This document shows, in pieces, positions 1-6,893 of a DNA stretch of 8,188 nt. Made by a program: the position numbers and the translations under genes. This stretch comes from JAAFIP01 sp031428975 (GTDB taxonomy: Bacteria; Pseudomonadota; Gammaproteobacteria; Burkholderiales; Burkholderiaceae_C). Each line of letters opens with the position of its first letter. The first letter of the stretch is position 1. A model generated the notes under the pieces. The model saw only the letters and a program-made list of their open reading frames with translations. It was not told where the DNA came from and ran no database searches. Location: assembly GCA_031428975.1 (NCBI GenBank), contig JANOYR010000027.1, forward strand, positions 1 to 8,188. Direction: 5' to 3'.

Positions 1-2331
1 GCCACGCAGCTCTTGGGCACCATGCTGGGCGGCTACAACCTGACCCCGCTGATCGACCTGCTTGACGATGCAGCCACAGCCGCCACGGCCGCAGAGGCGC
101 TCAAGAAAACCCTCTTGATGTTTGACCAGTTCCATGACGTGAAAGCCAAGGCCGATGCAGGCAACGCGCACGCCAAAGGCGTGCTGCAAAGCTGGGCCGA
201 TGCCGAATGGTTTACCTCGCGCCCCGAAGTGCCACAAAGCATCAAAATCACCGTGCTCAAGGTTACTGGTGAGACCAATACCGACGATTTGTCCCCCGCT
301 CCAGACGCATGGAGCCGCCCCGACATCCCCTTGCACGCGTTGGCCATGCTCAAAAACAAGCGCGACGGCATCACGCCTGAGGACGACGGCAAACGCGGCC
401 CCATTGCGCAAATCAACGCGCTGGCAGCCAAAGCCTTGGCTGCAGGCGGCGTGGTGGCTTATGTGGGTGACGTGGTGGGCACGGGCTCTAGCCGCAAATC
501 AGCCACCAACAGCGTGCTGTGGTTCACAGGGCAAGACATTCCGTTTATCCCCAACAAGAAGTTTGGCGGCGTGTGTTTGGGTGCCAAAATCGCCCCGATT
601 TTCTACAACACCATGGAAGACGCAGGCGCTTTGCCCATTGAGCTAGACGTGGGCCAAATGCACATGGGCGACGTGATTGAGCTGCGCCCCTATGACGGCA
701 AAGCGCTGAAAGATGGCGTGGAAATCGCCAGCTTCCAAGTCAAAAGCGATGTGCTGTTTGACGAAGTGCGCGCTGGTGGCCGCATCCCCCTGATTGTGGG
801 CCGTGGCCTTACCGCCAAGGCGCGCGAAGCGCTGGGCTTGCCTGTGTCCACGCTGTTCCGCTTGCCCACACCACCTGTGGCTTCCACCAAAGGCTTCACT
901 TTGGCGCAAAAAATGGTGGGCCGCGCAGTCGGTTTGCCAGAAGGCCAAGGCGTGCGCCCGGGCACCTATTGCGAACCCAAGATGACTTCAGTGGGCTCGC
1001 AAGACACCACCGGCCCCATGACCCGCGACGAGCTCAAAGACTTGGCCTGCCTAGGCTTTAGCTCTGACTTGGTCATGCAGTCGTTTTGCCACACCGCGGC
1101 TTACCCTAAGCCCGTAGACGTGAAAATGCACCACGAACTGCCAAGCTTTATCAGCACCCGCGGCGGCATCAGCTTGAAGCCGGGCGACGGCATCATCCAC
1201 AGCTGGCTCAACCGCATGTTGCTCCCAGACACCGTGGGCACCGGCGGTGACAGCCACACCCGCTTCCCTATCGGCATCAGCTTCCCCGCAGGCTCAGGCC
1301 TTGTGGCCTTCGCCGCTGCCACAGGCGTAATGCCGCTGGACATGCCTGAGAGCGTGTTGGTGCGCTTCAAAGGCAAAATGCAGCCGGGTGTGACCCTGCG
1401 CGATTTGGTGCACGCCATTCCGCTCTATGCGATCAAGGCAGGCCATCTCACCGTGGCCAAGCAGGGCAAAGTTAATTTGTTTTCTGGCCGCATCCTAGAA
1501 ATTGAAGGCTTGCCAGACCTCAAAATTGAGCAAGCTTTTGAGCTAGCCGACGCATCCGCCGAGCGCTCAGCCGCTGGCTGCACCGTGGCGCTCAATGACG
1601 CGCCCGTGATCGAGTACCTCAACAGCAATATCGCGCTGCTCAAGAACATGATTGCCAACGGCTACTCCGATGCCCGCACCATTGCCCGCCGTATTGGCGA
1701 GATGGAAAAATGGTTGGCCAAGCCCAACCTGCTTAAAGCCGACAAAGATGCCGAATACACCGCCGTCATTGAAATCGACTTGGCAGAAATCACTGAGCCG
1801 ATTGTTTGCTGCCCCAACGACCCCGATGATGCCAAAACGCTCAGCGACGTGGCTGGTGCCAAAATTGACGAAGTCTTCATCGGCTCTTGCATGACCAATA
1901 TTGGCCACTTCCGCGCAGCCAGCAAGCTGCTAGAAGGCAAGCGCGACATTCCCGTCAAACTCTGGATGGCTCCACCCACCAAGATGGATGCCGACCAGCT
2001 CACCAAAGAAGGCCACTATGGCGTCTTTGGCGCAGCAGGCGCGCGCATGGAAATGCCCGGCTGCAGCCTTTGCATGGGCAACCAAGCGCAGGTAAAAGAA
2101 GGCGCAACGGTCATGAGCACCAGCACCCGCAATTTCCCCAACCGCTTGGGCAAAAACACCTTCGTGTATTTGGGCAGCGCCGAGCTAAGCGCCATCTGCT
2201 CCAAACTAGGCCGCATTCCTACCAAAGCAGAGTATTTAACCGACGTAGGCGTCATCAACCAAGACAGCGCCAATGTCTACAAATACATGAACTTTGACCA
2301 GATGGAAGAGTTTGATGAAGTAGCGGCTTAA
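1..2331 (+). CDS. acnB: Aconitate hydratase B (bifunctional aconitase / 2-methylisocitrate dehydratase), 5'-truncated by the window edge
   Basis: This enzyme interconverts citrate and isocitrate through cis-aconitate in the TCA cycle, using a cytoplasmic [4Fe-4S] cluster; AcnB enzymes also commonly act on 2-methylcitrate intermediates. The frame is open from base 1, so the true start lies upstream, and 776 codons are visible. The visible part begins in the N-terminal HEAT-like domain. The swivel domain follows, with its GTGSSR motif near codons 160-165. The catalytic core then carries DSHTR at codons 417-421. Cluster-ligand cysteines are at codon 630 (GSCMTN) and codons 688 and 691 (CSLC). 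Their 58- and 3-residue spacing closely matches E. coli AcnB Cys710, Cys769 and Cys772, so about 80 residues are missing. No frameshift or lost key residue is seen. The gene is followed by its own terminator, so it probably ends a transcription unit. Confidence 0.97.
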   Translation, partial: ATQLLGTMLGGYNLTPLIDLLDDAATAATAAEALKKTLLMFDQFHDVKAKADAGNAHAKGVLQSWADAEWFTSRPEVPQSIKITVLKVTGETNTDDLSPAPDAWSRPDIPLHALAMLKNKRDGITPEDDGKRGPIAQINALAAKALAAGGVVAYVGDVVGTGSSRKSATNSVLWFTGQDIPFIPNKKFGGVCLGAKIAPIFYNTMEDAGALPIELDVGQMHMGDVIELRPYDGKALKDGVEIASFQVKSDVLFDEVRAGGRIPLIVGRGLTAKAREALGLPVSTLFRLPTPPVASTKGFTLAQKMVGRAVGLPEGQGVRPGTYCEPKMTSVGSQDTTGPMTRDELKDLACLGFSSDLVMQSFCHTAAYPKPVDVKMHHELPSFISTRGGISLKPGDGIIHSWLNRMLLPDTVGTGGDSHTRFPIGISFPAGSGLVAFAAATGVMPLDMPESVLVRFKGKMQPGVTLRDLVHAIPLYAIKAGHLTVAKQGKVNLFSGRILEIEGLPDLKIEQAFELADASAERSAAGCTVALNDAPVIEYLNSNIALLKNMIANGYSDARTIARRIGEMEKWLAKPNLLKADKDAEYTAVIEIDLAEITEPIVCCPNDPDDAKTLSDVAGAKIDEVFIGSCMTNIGHFRAASKLLEGKRDIPVKLWMAPPTKMDADQLTKEGHYGVFGAAGARMEMPGCSLCMGNQAQVKEGATVMSTSTRNFPNRLGKNTFVYLGSAELSAICSKLGRIPTKAEYLTDVGVINQDSANVYKYMNFDQMEEFDEVAA

Positions 2332-2348
2332 GTTTCCAGCCTTTATAC

Positions 2349-2384
2349 AAAAGCCCCGCAGCGTGAGTTGCGGGGCTTTTTTTT
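2349..2384 (+). terminator. Rho-independent terminator of acnB
   Basis: A perfect 12-bp stem (arms 2349-2360 and 2369-2380, core AGCCCCGC) with an 8-nt loop runs straight into a T-tract that continues to 2384. It starts 17 nt after the acnB stop codon. The A-run before the stem means it could also slow transcription from the opposite direction. Confidence 0.93.
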
Positions 2385-2458
2385 CATGCTTGAGGATTCT
2401 TATTGACAATGCGAAAATACCTGCGGCGTAAAGTTTGCGATGGAGTGCGCAGCATCAG

Positions 2459-2520
2459 TTGCAAAGCAATATGCCAGATTATTAGAATTCATACTAAAAT
2501 AATCATACTTAAAAGGTATG
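2459..2520 (+). promoter_or_regulatory. Candidate promoter and autoregulatory operator of the toxin-antitoxin operon
   Basis: A TTGCAA element (2459-2464) and a TAGAAT element (2483-2488) are separated by 18 bp and make a reasonable sigma70-type promoter. TAAAAT at 2495-2500 is an alternative -10. Just downstream, CATACTAAAA (2490-2499) recurs as CATACTTAAAA (2504-2514), a direct repeat with a 14-bp period. The second copy also forms an inverted repeat with GTATG (2504-2508 against 2516-2520). The repeats straddle the expected transcription start and the ribosome-binding site AAAAGG (2511-2516), which is where an AbrB-type antitoxin would be expected to bind its own operon. The repeats are seen in the sequence; the promoter and operator roles are inferred. 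Confidence 0.45.
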
Positions 2521-2522
2521 CC

Positions 2523-2933
2523 ATGGAAACTCTTGAACTCAGTATGGCTGAACGCGGCCAGATCGTTATTCCTAAGAAGGCGCGGGATGCGCTGGGGCTG
2601 CGGCCTGGGGTAAAGATGGAGCTGCGGGTGCAGGGGCAGACGCTGGTGATTCAAAAAAGCGTGAAACTGGATTTGTCGCGTTGGATTGGTTATGCCGCTG
2701 GCGAGGCTACGACTGCCGAGCAAGATTTGGCGGTTTTGCGTGGACGGCCCGTGCCTTGGACTGGCAGCGCGGCTGATAAAGCCGTGTTGAATATGCCAAA
2801 TGCAGATGCGCAGCAAACTATAGTTGTTGCGCCTACTGTTGTGCAGCGCAAAGCAAAGCCAAGTACGCATGTGGCAAAGCGTGCAGTGGCTGGCACTGCG
2901 CCGGGCAAACCCTCGCGTGGGCTTAAGGCATGA
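2523..2933 (+). CDS. vapB: AbrB/MazE-fold (SpoVT-AbrB) antitoxin of a VapBC-type system, with an extended C-terminal tail
   Basis: This is the antitoxin of a type II toxin-antitoxin pair (136 aa). Residues 3-46 have the swapped-hairpin AbrB pattern: alternating hydrophobics, GQIVIPKKAR at 12-21, then LGLRPGVKMELR. This fold binds DNA and normally represses the operon. Residues 50-79, ending in RGRPVPW, match the toxin-binding region of such antitoxins. Residues 80-136 form an Ala/Pro/Lys/Arg-rich tail that looks disordered and makes the protein clearly longer than the roughly 75-90 aa usual for this type. The start at 2523 is chosen because it begins the AbrB fold and has AAAAGG 6 nt upstream. 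The frame stays open back to 2403, but that extension has no domain character. The stop overlaps the toxin start as ATGA (2930-2933), implying translational coupling. The family call is firm; the cognate toxin assignment comes from the overlap. Confidence 0.85.
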   Translation: METLELSMAERGQIVIPKKARDALGLRPGVKMELRVQGQTLVIQKSVKLDLSRWIGYAAGEATTAEQDLAVLRGRPVPWTGSAADKAVLNMPNADAQQTIVVAPTVVQRKAKPSTHVAKRAVAGTAPGKPSRGLKA

Positions 2934-3334
2934 CGGTAGCGGTCGACAGCAGCCTGCTGTTTGAAATCATCAAAGCGGGCAGCAAAGCCGCGCAGGCGCA
3001 GCAGGCGCTTGAGAGCGCGTTGGCACGGGGGGCAGTGTGCGTGTGTGAGGCGGTGTTGGCTGAGCTGGGGCGGTATTTCAAAAGCACGCAGGACTTGGAG
3101 CAGTTTTTGCAGGCTTGCCAGATCGACTACAGCGGTATGAACCAAGCGGCTGCAATGAAAGCGGCGCAGATGGTGCGTCAATACGTAGTGAATGGTGGCA
3201 AAAGTGAGCGCGTGGTGGCAGACTTTTTGATTGGGGCGCACGCGCTGGTGCAGGCCGATGCGCTCTTGACTTTTGATGTGGGGTTTTTTCGCGGGTATTT
3301 TGAAGGCTTGGTGGTGCTGGATGCAGCGAATTAG
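2930..3334 (+). CDS. vapC: PIN-domain toxin (VapC-type ribonuclease)
   Basis: This protein (134 aa) has the acidic-residue pattern of a PIN-domain Mg2+-dependent endoribonuclease. An N-terminal strand carries VDSSLL with Asp6, Glu45 lies in VLAELGRYF, Asp98 in VADFLIGAHA, and Asp116 in LLTFDVGFFRGYF. All four expected metal-ligand positions appear intact, so the toxin is probably active; VapC toxins typically cleave tRNA or rRNA when freed from the antitoxin. The length is normal for the family. The start is fixed by the ATGA overlap with the antitoxin gene. No separate ribosome-binding site is obvious, consistent with translation coupled to the antitoxin. The RNA target cannot be told from the sequence. 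Confidence 0.88.
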   Translation: MTVAVDSSLLFEIIKAGSKAAQAQQALESALARGAVCVCEAVLAELGRYFKSTQDLEQFLQACQIDYSGMNQAAAMKAAQMVRQYVVNGGKSERVVADFLIGAHALVQADALLTFDVGFFRGYFEGLVVLDAAN

Positions 3335-3345
3335 TAGTGATATAG

Positions 3346-3380
3346 TGGCAATGTCATCGTCATATGGTCATAGTTAGCTA
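3346..3380. repeat. Intergenic repeat, copy 1 (three GTCA motifs)
   Basis: This segment starts 11 nt after the toxin stop codon. It contains GTCA at 3353, 3359 and 3367, then CATAGT and TAG-N4-CTA. The 31 bases 3350-3380 match 5840-5870 at 24 positions with no gap, and the GTCA motifs have identical spacing. A 6-bp hairpin, TACTAT-TTTT-ATAGTA (3379-3394), follows at once; it is AT-only and therefore a weak terminator at best. The rest of the gap up to the next gene (3395-3476) holds no clear promoter. Function is unknown; a regulator-binding site or a decayed dispersed repeat are the obvious options. Confidence 0.4.
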
Positions 3381-3476
3381 CTATTTTTATAGTATTTACA
3401 AACGCTGATCGGGCGCGACAAACCGTTAGCGCGATATTGTTGTACAGTTAGTCTCACAACCATTCTGGAGACTAAT

Positions 3477-4460
3477 ATGCCGCGCTTTCTTCGTCCCCTT
3501 GCTTTGAGCAGCCTACTGCTCAGCTGTAGCTTTTTGCCCGCCCACGCCCAAACGGCGGCCAACACGGTGTGGCCCACTAAGCCTGTCAAAATTGTGGTGA
3601 CTTTTCCGCCCGGTGGTGCACCCGACACGCTGGCGCGGATATTGGCGGATAAGTGGGGGCAGGCGCTGGGGCAGACCTTTACAGTAGACAATAAGCCTGG
3701 CGCGGGCGGCAACATTGGCGCGGACTTTGTGGCCAAAAGCGCGGCTGACGGCAGCAGCTTGGTGATAGCCACCGTGGGCACGCATGCCATCAACCCTGCG
3801 CTCTACGCCAAAATGCCCTACGACCATGTAAAAGACTTCACGCCTGTGAGTTTTTTGGCCAGCACCCCCAATTTGTTGGTGGTCAATAACAATGTGCCAG
3901 CTAAAACCGTCAAAGAACTCATCGCCTTAGCTGGAAAATCGCCACTAACTTTTGGTTCATCGGGCAGCGGCACATCGATTCACCTTTCGGGTGAATTGTT
4001 TAACACCTTGGCAGGCGTGAAGATGCAGCATATTCCCTACAAGGGCCGTGCACAGGCCATTCCAGATTTATTGGGGGGGCGCATCTCCATGATTTTTGAC
4101 AATATGCCTTCGGCCCTGCCCTTGGTTAAAGCGGGCGAGATCCGCGCTATTGCGGTAACCAGTGCCACGCGCTCAGCTGCTGCGCCCCATATACCGACGG
4201 TTGCCGAGTCTGGCTTGCCCGGCTTTGAGGCCACCTCGTGGTTTGCGTTGATGGCGCCCGCTGGTTTGCCCAAAGAGGTGTTGGCGCGCATCAACGCCGA
4301 AACCATTCGTGTGATGAACCTGCCCGATGTGAAAGAAAAGCTGGCCACTTTAGGATTAGATCCTGCCGCCGCCAGCCCTGAATCTTTGGCGAGCCTGATT
4401 CAAGTAGAAACTGCCAAATGGGCCAAGGTGGTGAAAGAGTCGGGCGCTAAGCTCGACTAA
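3477..4460 (+). CDS. Bug/TctC-family tripartite tricarboxylate transporter substrate-binding protein
   Basis: This is a periplasmic binding protein (327 aa) of the very large Bug family in Burkholderiales. Members bind small carboxylates, amino acids, nicotinate-like or aromatic acids. A Sec signal peptide spans residues 1-24, with AHA before the cleavage site. The mature chain has the family pattern: WPTKPVKIVV, FPPGGAPD (43-50) forming the carboxylate-coordinating loop, KPGAGGNIGADFVA (73-86), GSSGSGTSIHLSGELF (160-175) and HIPYKG (185-190). ATG 3477 is preceded by GGAG at 3467-3470, 6 nt away. Length is normal. No TctA or TctB membrane subunit is nearby, which is common for Bug proteins. 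The ligand cannot be predicted. Its TAA overlaps the stop codon of the convergent receptor gene. Confidence 0.93.
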   Translation: MPRFLRPLALSSLLLSCSFLPAHAQTAANTVWPTKPVKIVVTFPPGGAPDTLARILADKWGQALGQTFTVDNKPGAGGNIGADFVAKSAADGSSLVIATVGTHAINPALYAKMPYDHVKDFTPVSFLASTPNLLVVNNNVPAKTVKELIALAGKSPLTFGSSGSGTSIHLSGELFNTLAGVKMQHIPYKGRAQAIPDLLGGRISMIFDNMPSALPLVKAGEIRAIAVTSATRSAAAPHIPTVAESGLPGFEATSWFALMAPAGLPKEVLARINAETIRVMNLPDVKEKLATLGLDPAAASPESLASLIQVETAKWAKVVKESGAKLD

Positions 4461-5782
4461 ACCGTGCGCAATAGTTTTTTGCGCACCATCTGAATATTGT
4501 TGCGCAGCGCGTAGAGTTCATCGGCATACGACAGCGGCACATTGATGTGCTCGACACGCTTTTCTAGTGCGTTCAATTCATCGACCAGTTCTTGGTTGCC
4601 AGGCCGCGAGCTTGTGCCACGGGTTTCAATCTCGCGCAGCTGGGCATACCATTTGAAAATGCGCGAGCGCACCCGAAACTGGTAGAGCGGCGGCAAAATG
4701 CGCGACAGCGGCAGCAAAATCGCAATGATGATACCCAAAGCCACCCACATGCGCTCAATCAAATTAGCAAACCAAAACGGCAGGTAGCGCTGCAAGAGCG
4801 GCGGGCCATTTTTCATTTGGCGCTCGGCCTCTTTGGCCAGCGGCAGCTCGTCGCGGCGGGCATTGGGGTAGTCTCGGGCTTTGTTGAACCAGCCAGCGCT
4901 GCTGTGGATGTTGTTGGCCGCGCCCGAGAAAAGTTGCAAAAGGGCGGGGTGGGTGGTATTGCGGCTAATCAGCGAGGTGGTGGGGCCCACCAAGCGCACG
5001 TCTTGCGCAGGGCTGTCGCCAGCCAAATCCACTACACCTCGGGGCAGCACCACGGGGGACAAATAGGTGAAGCGGCGCGAATAGGCCTCACTTTGCACAA
5101 AATCCATCAGTTTGATGCCAGGGGTTTGCAAAAGCATTTGCACCATGAGCGACTCGGGGGCCGATGCAAAAACAATGGCATCGGTTTCGCCGCCCAAGAG
5201 GGCGATAGTAGCGGGCGTTTGCTCTAGTTTGGTCAACTGCAAAGCACCTTCTTCTACGCGGTTGCTCTCCAGCAGCTTGGACATGAGGGTGGGTACACCG
5301 CTGCCCGCCGTGCCCACATTCACGCGCCAGCCCTTGAGCTGGGTGAGGGAAGTCAGCGGCACGCCAGCACTGAGCTTTTTGGCAGAATCTTCGCGATAAA
5401 ACAACCAAATAGGCTCTAAAAACAAACTGCCTAGCGTTTGCAGCTCGGCTTCGTCTTCAGGGCGCACATCAGCGGTGCCGCCTTGCACAAACCCAATGTC
5501 TACTTTGCCTTCGCGCAGCAGCGCCAAGTTGGCCGACGAGCCTTCGGTTTTGACAATGTCCACCTCTATGCCATTGGCCTTGAGCGCTTTCACATAGCGT
5601 TTGCTGAACTCGTCATACGCGCTTTGGTCGGGCCCGGTGGCTAAGCTCACGCGCGTAGGCGGGTTGGGGTCAAGCCACCAATACGCCAAGCCCAGCAGCA
5701 AAATGCCCAGCACAATAAAAGGGCCAAACGAGATCAGTAAATCACGGATGGATAAGAAGGTGTTGCGGACGGCTTGGGGCAT
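4457..5782 (-). CDS. Membrane-anchored TAXI-family TRAP transporter solute receptor
   Basis: This 441-aa protein contains a TAXI-type solute-binding domain. LATGPDQSAYDEF lies near residues 47-59, followed by LREGKVDIGFVQGG and the GWRVNVGTAGSGVPTL motif. Unlike secreted binding proteins it has a non-cleaved N-terminal membrane helix (about 19-37, rich in Leu/Ile/Gly and ending YWWL) and a second helix at about 344-364. These place the binding domain in the periplasm and about 75 residues in the cytoplasm. That tail is charged and helical, with Leu/Glu-rich heptad-like stretches. No TRAP permease (DctQM-like) gene is adjacent. The start chosen is ATG 5782, because the MPQ...IRDLL stretch directly precedes the helix. 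An in-frame TTG at 5821 adds 13 residues, and neither start has a good ribosome-binding site. A sensory role rather than transport is possible but inferred. Confidence 0.85.
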   Translation of the reverse strand: MPQAVRNTFLSIRDLLISFGPFIVLGILLLGLAYWWLDPNPPTRVSLATGPDQSAYDEFSKRYVKALKANGIEVDIVKTEGSSANLALLREGKVDIGFVQGGTADVRPEDEAELQTLGSLFLEPIWLFYREDSAKKLSAGVPLTSLTQLKGWRVNVGTAGSGVPTLMSKLLESNRVEEGALQLTKLEQTPATIALLGGETDAIVFASAPESLMVQMLLQTPGIKLMDFVQSEAYSRRFTYLSPVVLPRGVVDLAGDSPAQDVRLVGPTTSLISRNTTHPALLQLFSGAANNIHSSAGWFNKARDYPNARRDELPLAKEAERQMKNGPPLLQRYLPFWFANLIERMWVALGIIIAILLPLSRILPPLYQFRVRSRIFKWYAQLREIETRGTSSRPGNQELVDELNALEKRVEHINVPLSYADELYALRNNIQMVRKKLLRTV

Positions 5783-5834
5783 ATGTGCTATCGTAGCTGA
5801 TTTCCTCTTTAAACGGTGCAAATAATGAGGAAAA

Positions 5835-5870
5835 TGGCCAACGTCACCGTCAAAACGTCATAGTACGCTA
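5835..5870. repeat. Intergenic repeat, copy 2 (three GTCA motifs)
   Basis: This segment lies between the divergent receptor and phospholipase genes, about 50 nt upstream of the latter. GTCA occurs at 5843, 5849 and 5857, the same 6- and 8-nt offsets as in copy 1. The core 5840-5870 matches 3350-3380 at 24 of 31 positions, and both copies are preceded by TGGC. The right end forms a small hairpin CATAG-TACG-CTATG (5859-5872). The CATAGT following the third GTCA resembles a poor -10 element. Its function is unknown; the position suits regulation of the lipoprotein gene, the receptor gene, or both. Confidence 0.4.
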
Positions 5871-5918
5871 TGTATTTAGTAGTTTATTTGGCCTTATTGA
5901 GGCTATTCTTTTGCGCGT

Positions 5919-6893
5919 ATGATTCACATGATGAGACACTTTTATACCCGTTTCGCAGCATGGCTTTTTGTTACTTGCACAGCACTTGCTCTTTCTGGTT
6001 GTGCTGCGCTGGGCTCTGGTTCGCCAAGTGCGGTGCAATTGGGCTGGAATCCTGCCCTAACCGCTATACGACCGCTCGGCAAACCGGTACTTGGCGTTGC
6101 TCTGGGTAGTGGGGCGCAGCGCGGATATGCACATATTGGTGTCATGCGGGCGTTTGAGCGTGCGGGCATTCGCCCCGACATCATCACGGGAACGAGCGCG
6201 GGCGCTATCGTGGGAGCGCTGTGGGCGGCAGGGCTTCGTTCTGACCAAATCGAACAAGCCGCTGGGCAATTGGGTGTTGACATTTTTCTCGATTTATCGC
6301 CTTCGCTGTCGCGCTATCTCAACGGCCGCCTGACAGGATTTGCCAGTGGGCAAGCCATTGTTGATTTTGTAGAGCGACAAACTGGAAAGCGCGAGTTTGC
6401 GCAGTTACCAATACGCTTTGCAGCAGTTGCAGCGGATCTGCATTCGGGTGAAACCATCCGTATCAATACAGGGCAAATAAGCGTTGCGGTACGCGCATCA
6501 GCGGGTTTGCCTATTCTATTAGAGCCCTTAGCCGTTAATTTTCAGGATAAACGACGCGAATTGATTGATGGCGGATTGGTGGAACCTATTCCAGCGCCCA
6601 CAGCGCGGCTTTTGGGGGCAGACATCGTTGTGGCGGTCGATATTGGTTATCGCCCATACGAGGCCAAGGTGACCAACTCTATTGATGTATCGTTTCAAAT
6701 TTTACAAATTGCAATCAACGCCTTGCGTGTGGAGCAGCTTCGCATGGCCGATTTGGTGATAAATCCAGTGTTGCATGAGCGCGATATATCGCAAGGCAAT
6801 GCCAAAGCTTTGATTGCTGAGGGTGAGCGGGTGGGTAATGCGATGGTGGCACAAATAAAAATCCGTTTAGAAGCCGCGCGTGTCAGCCCCTAA
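5919..6893 (+). CDS. Patatin-like phospholipase with lipoprotein signal peptide (RssA-like)
   Basis: This is a predicted lipid acyl hydrolase (324 aa). The N-terminus is a lipoprotein signal peptide: a hydrophobic stretch ending in the lipobox LSGC, with Cys28 as the lipidation site. Ala at +2 would favour sorting to the outer membrane. The patatin domain runs from about residue 57. It has an oxyanion-hole loop, GSGAQRGYAHIGV (63-75), slightly unlike the usual GGG form. The nucleophile elbow GTSAG (91-95) carries Ser93, ASAGLPILLEP lies near 193-203, and the catalytic Asp217 sits in DGG (217-219). The Ser-Asp dyad is intact. Starts at 5919, 5928 and 5931 are all in frame; TTGAGG at 5897-5902 is far from each, so the exact start is uncertain. 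The gene uses more TTA, ATA and other AT-ending codons than acnB. The substrate is unknown. Confidence 0.9.
   Translation: MIHMMRHFYTRFAAWLFVTCTALALSGCAALGSGSPSAVQLGWNPALTAIRPLGKPVLGVALGSGAQRGYAHIGVMRAFERAGIRPDIITGTSAGAIVGALWAAGLRSDQIEQAAGQLGVDIFLDLSPSLSRYLNGRLTGFASGQAIVDFVERQTGKREFAQLPIRFAAVAADLHSGETIRINTGQISVAVRASAGLPILLEPLAVNFQDKRRELIDGGLVEPIPAPTARLLGADIVVAVDIGYRPYEAKVTNSIDVSFQILQIAINALRVEQLRMADLVINPVLHERDISQGNAKALIAEGERVGNAMVAQIKIRLEAARVSP

Noticed and set aside
2403..2522. In-frame upstream extension of the antitoxin to an ATG-like start at 2403
   Set aside because: The added 40 residues show no domain character, and the stretch contains the candidate promoter and operator. The AbrB fold starts naturally at 2523 with a ribosome-binding site.
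2690..3241. Minus-strand open frame (183 codons) across the toxin-antitoxin genes
   Set aside because: It is antisense to two overlapping genes with clear family motifs, has a composition typical of a shadow frame, and has no plausible start region.
3353..3370. PhoB box, suggested by the repeated GTCAT motifs
   Set aside because: PhoB half-sites recur with an 11-bp period; here the offsets are 6 and 8 nt, and no phosphate gene is nearby.
3379..3394. TACTAT-TTTT-ATAGTA hairpin as terminator of the toxin-antitoxin operon
   Set aside because: The 6-bp stem contains only one G-C pair per arm and is not followed by a continuous T-tract, so it would be very weak. It is recorded with the intergenic repeat only.
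4464..4486. 8-bp GC-rich hairpin (GTGCGCAA / TTGCGCAC) just past the Bug gene as a terminator
   Set aside because: No T-run follows the stem on either strand, and it lies in the last codons of the minus-strand receptor gene. A weak role in slowing convergent polymerases is possible but unsupported.
4592..5227. Long plus-strand open frame (211 codons) opposite the TAXI receptor
   Set aside because: It lies wholly within the well-supported receptor gene on the other strand, is rich in Arg, His and Gln as expected for antisense translation, and has no recognisable domain.
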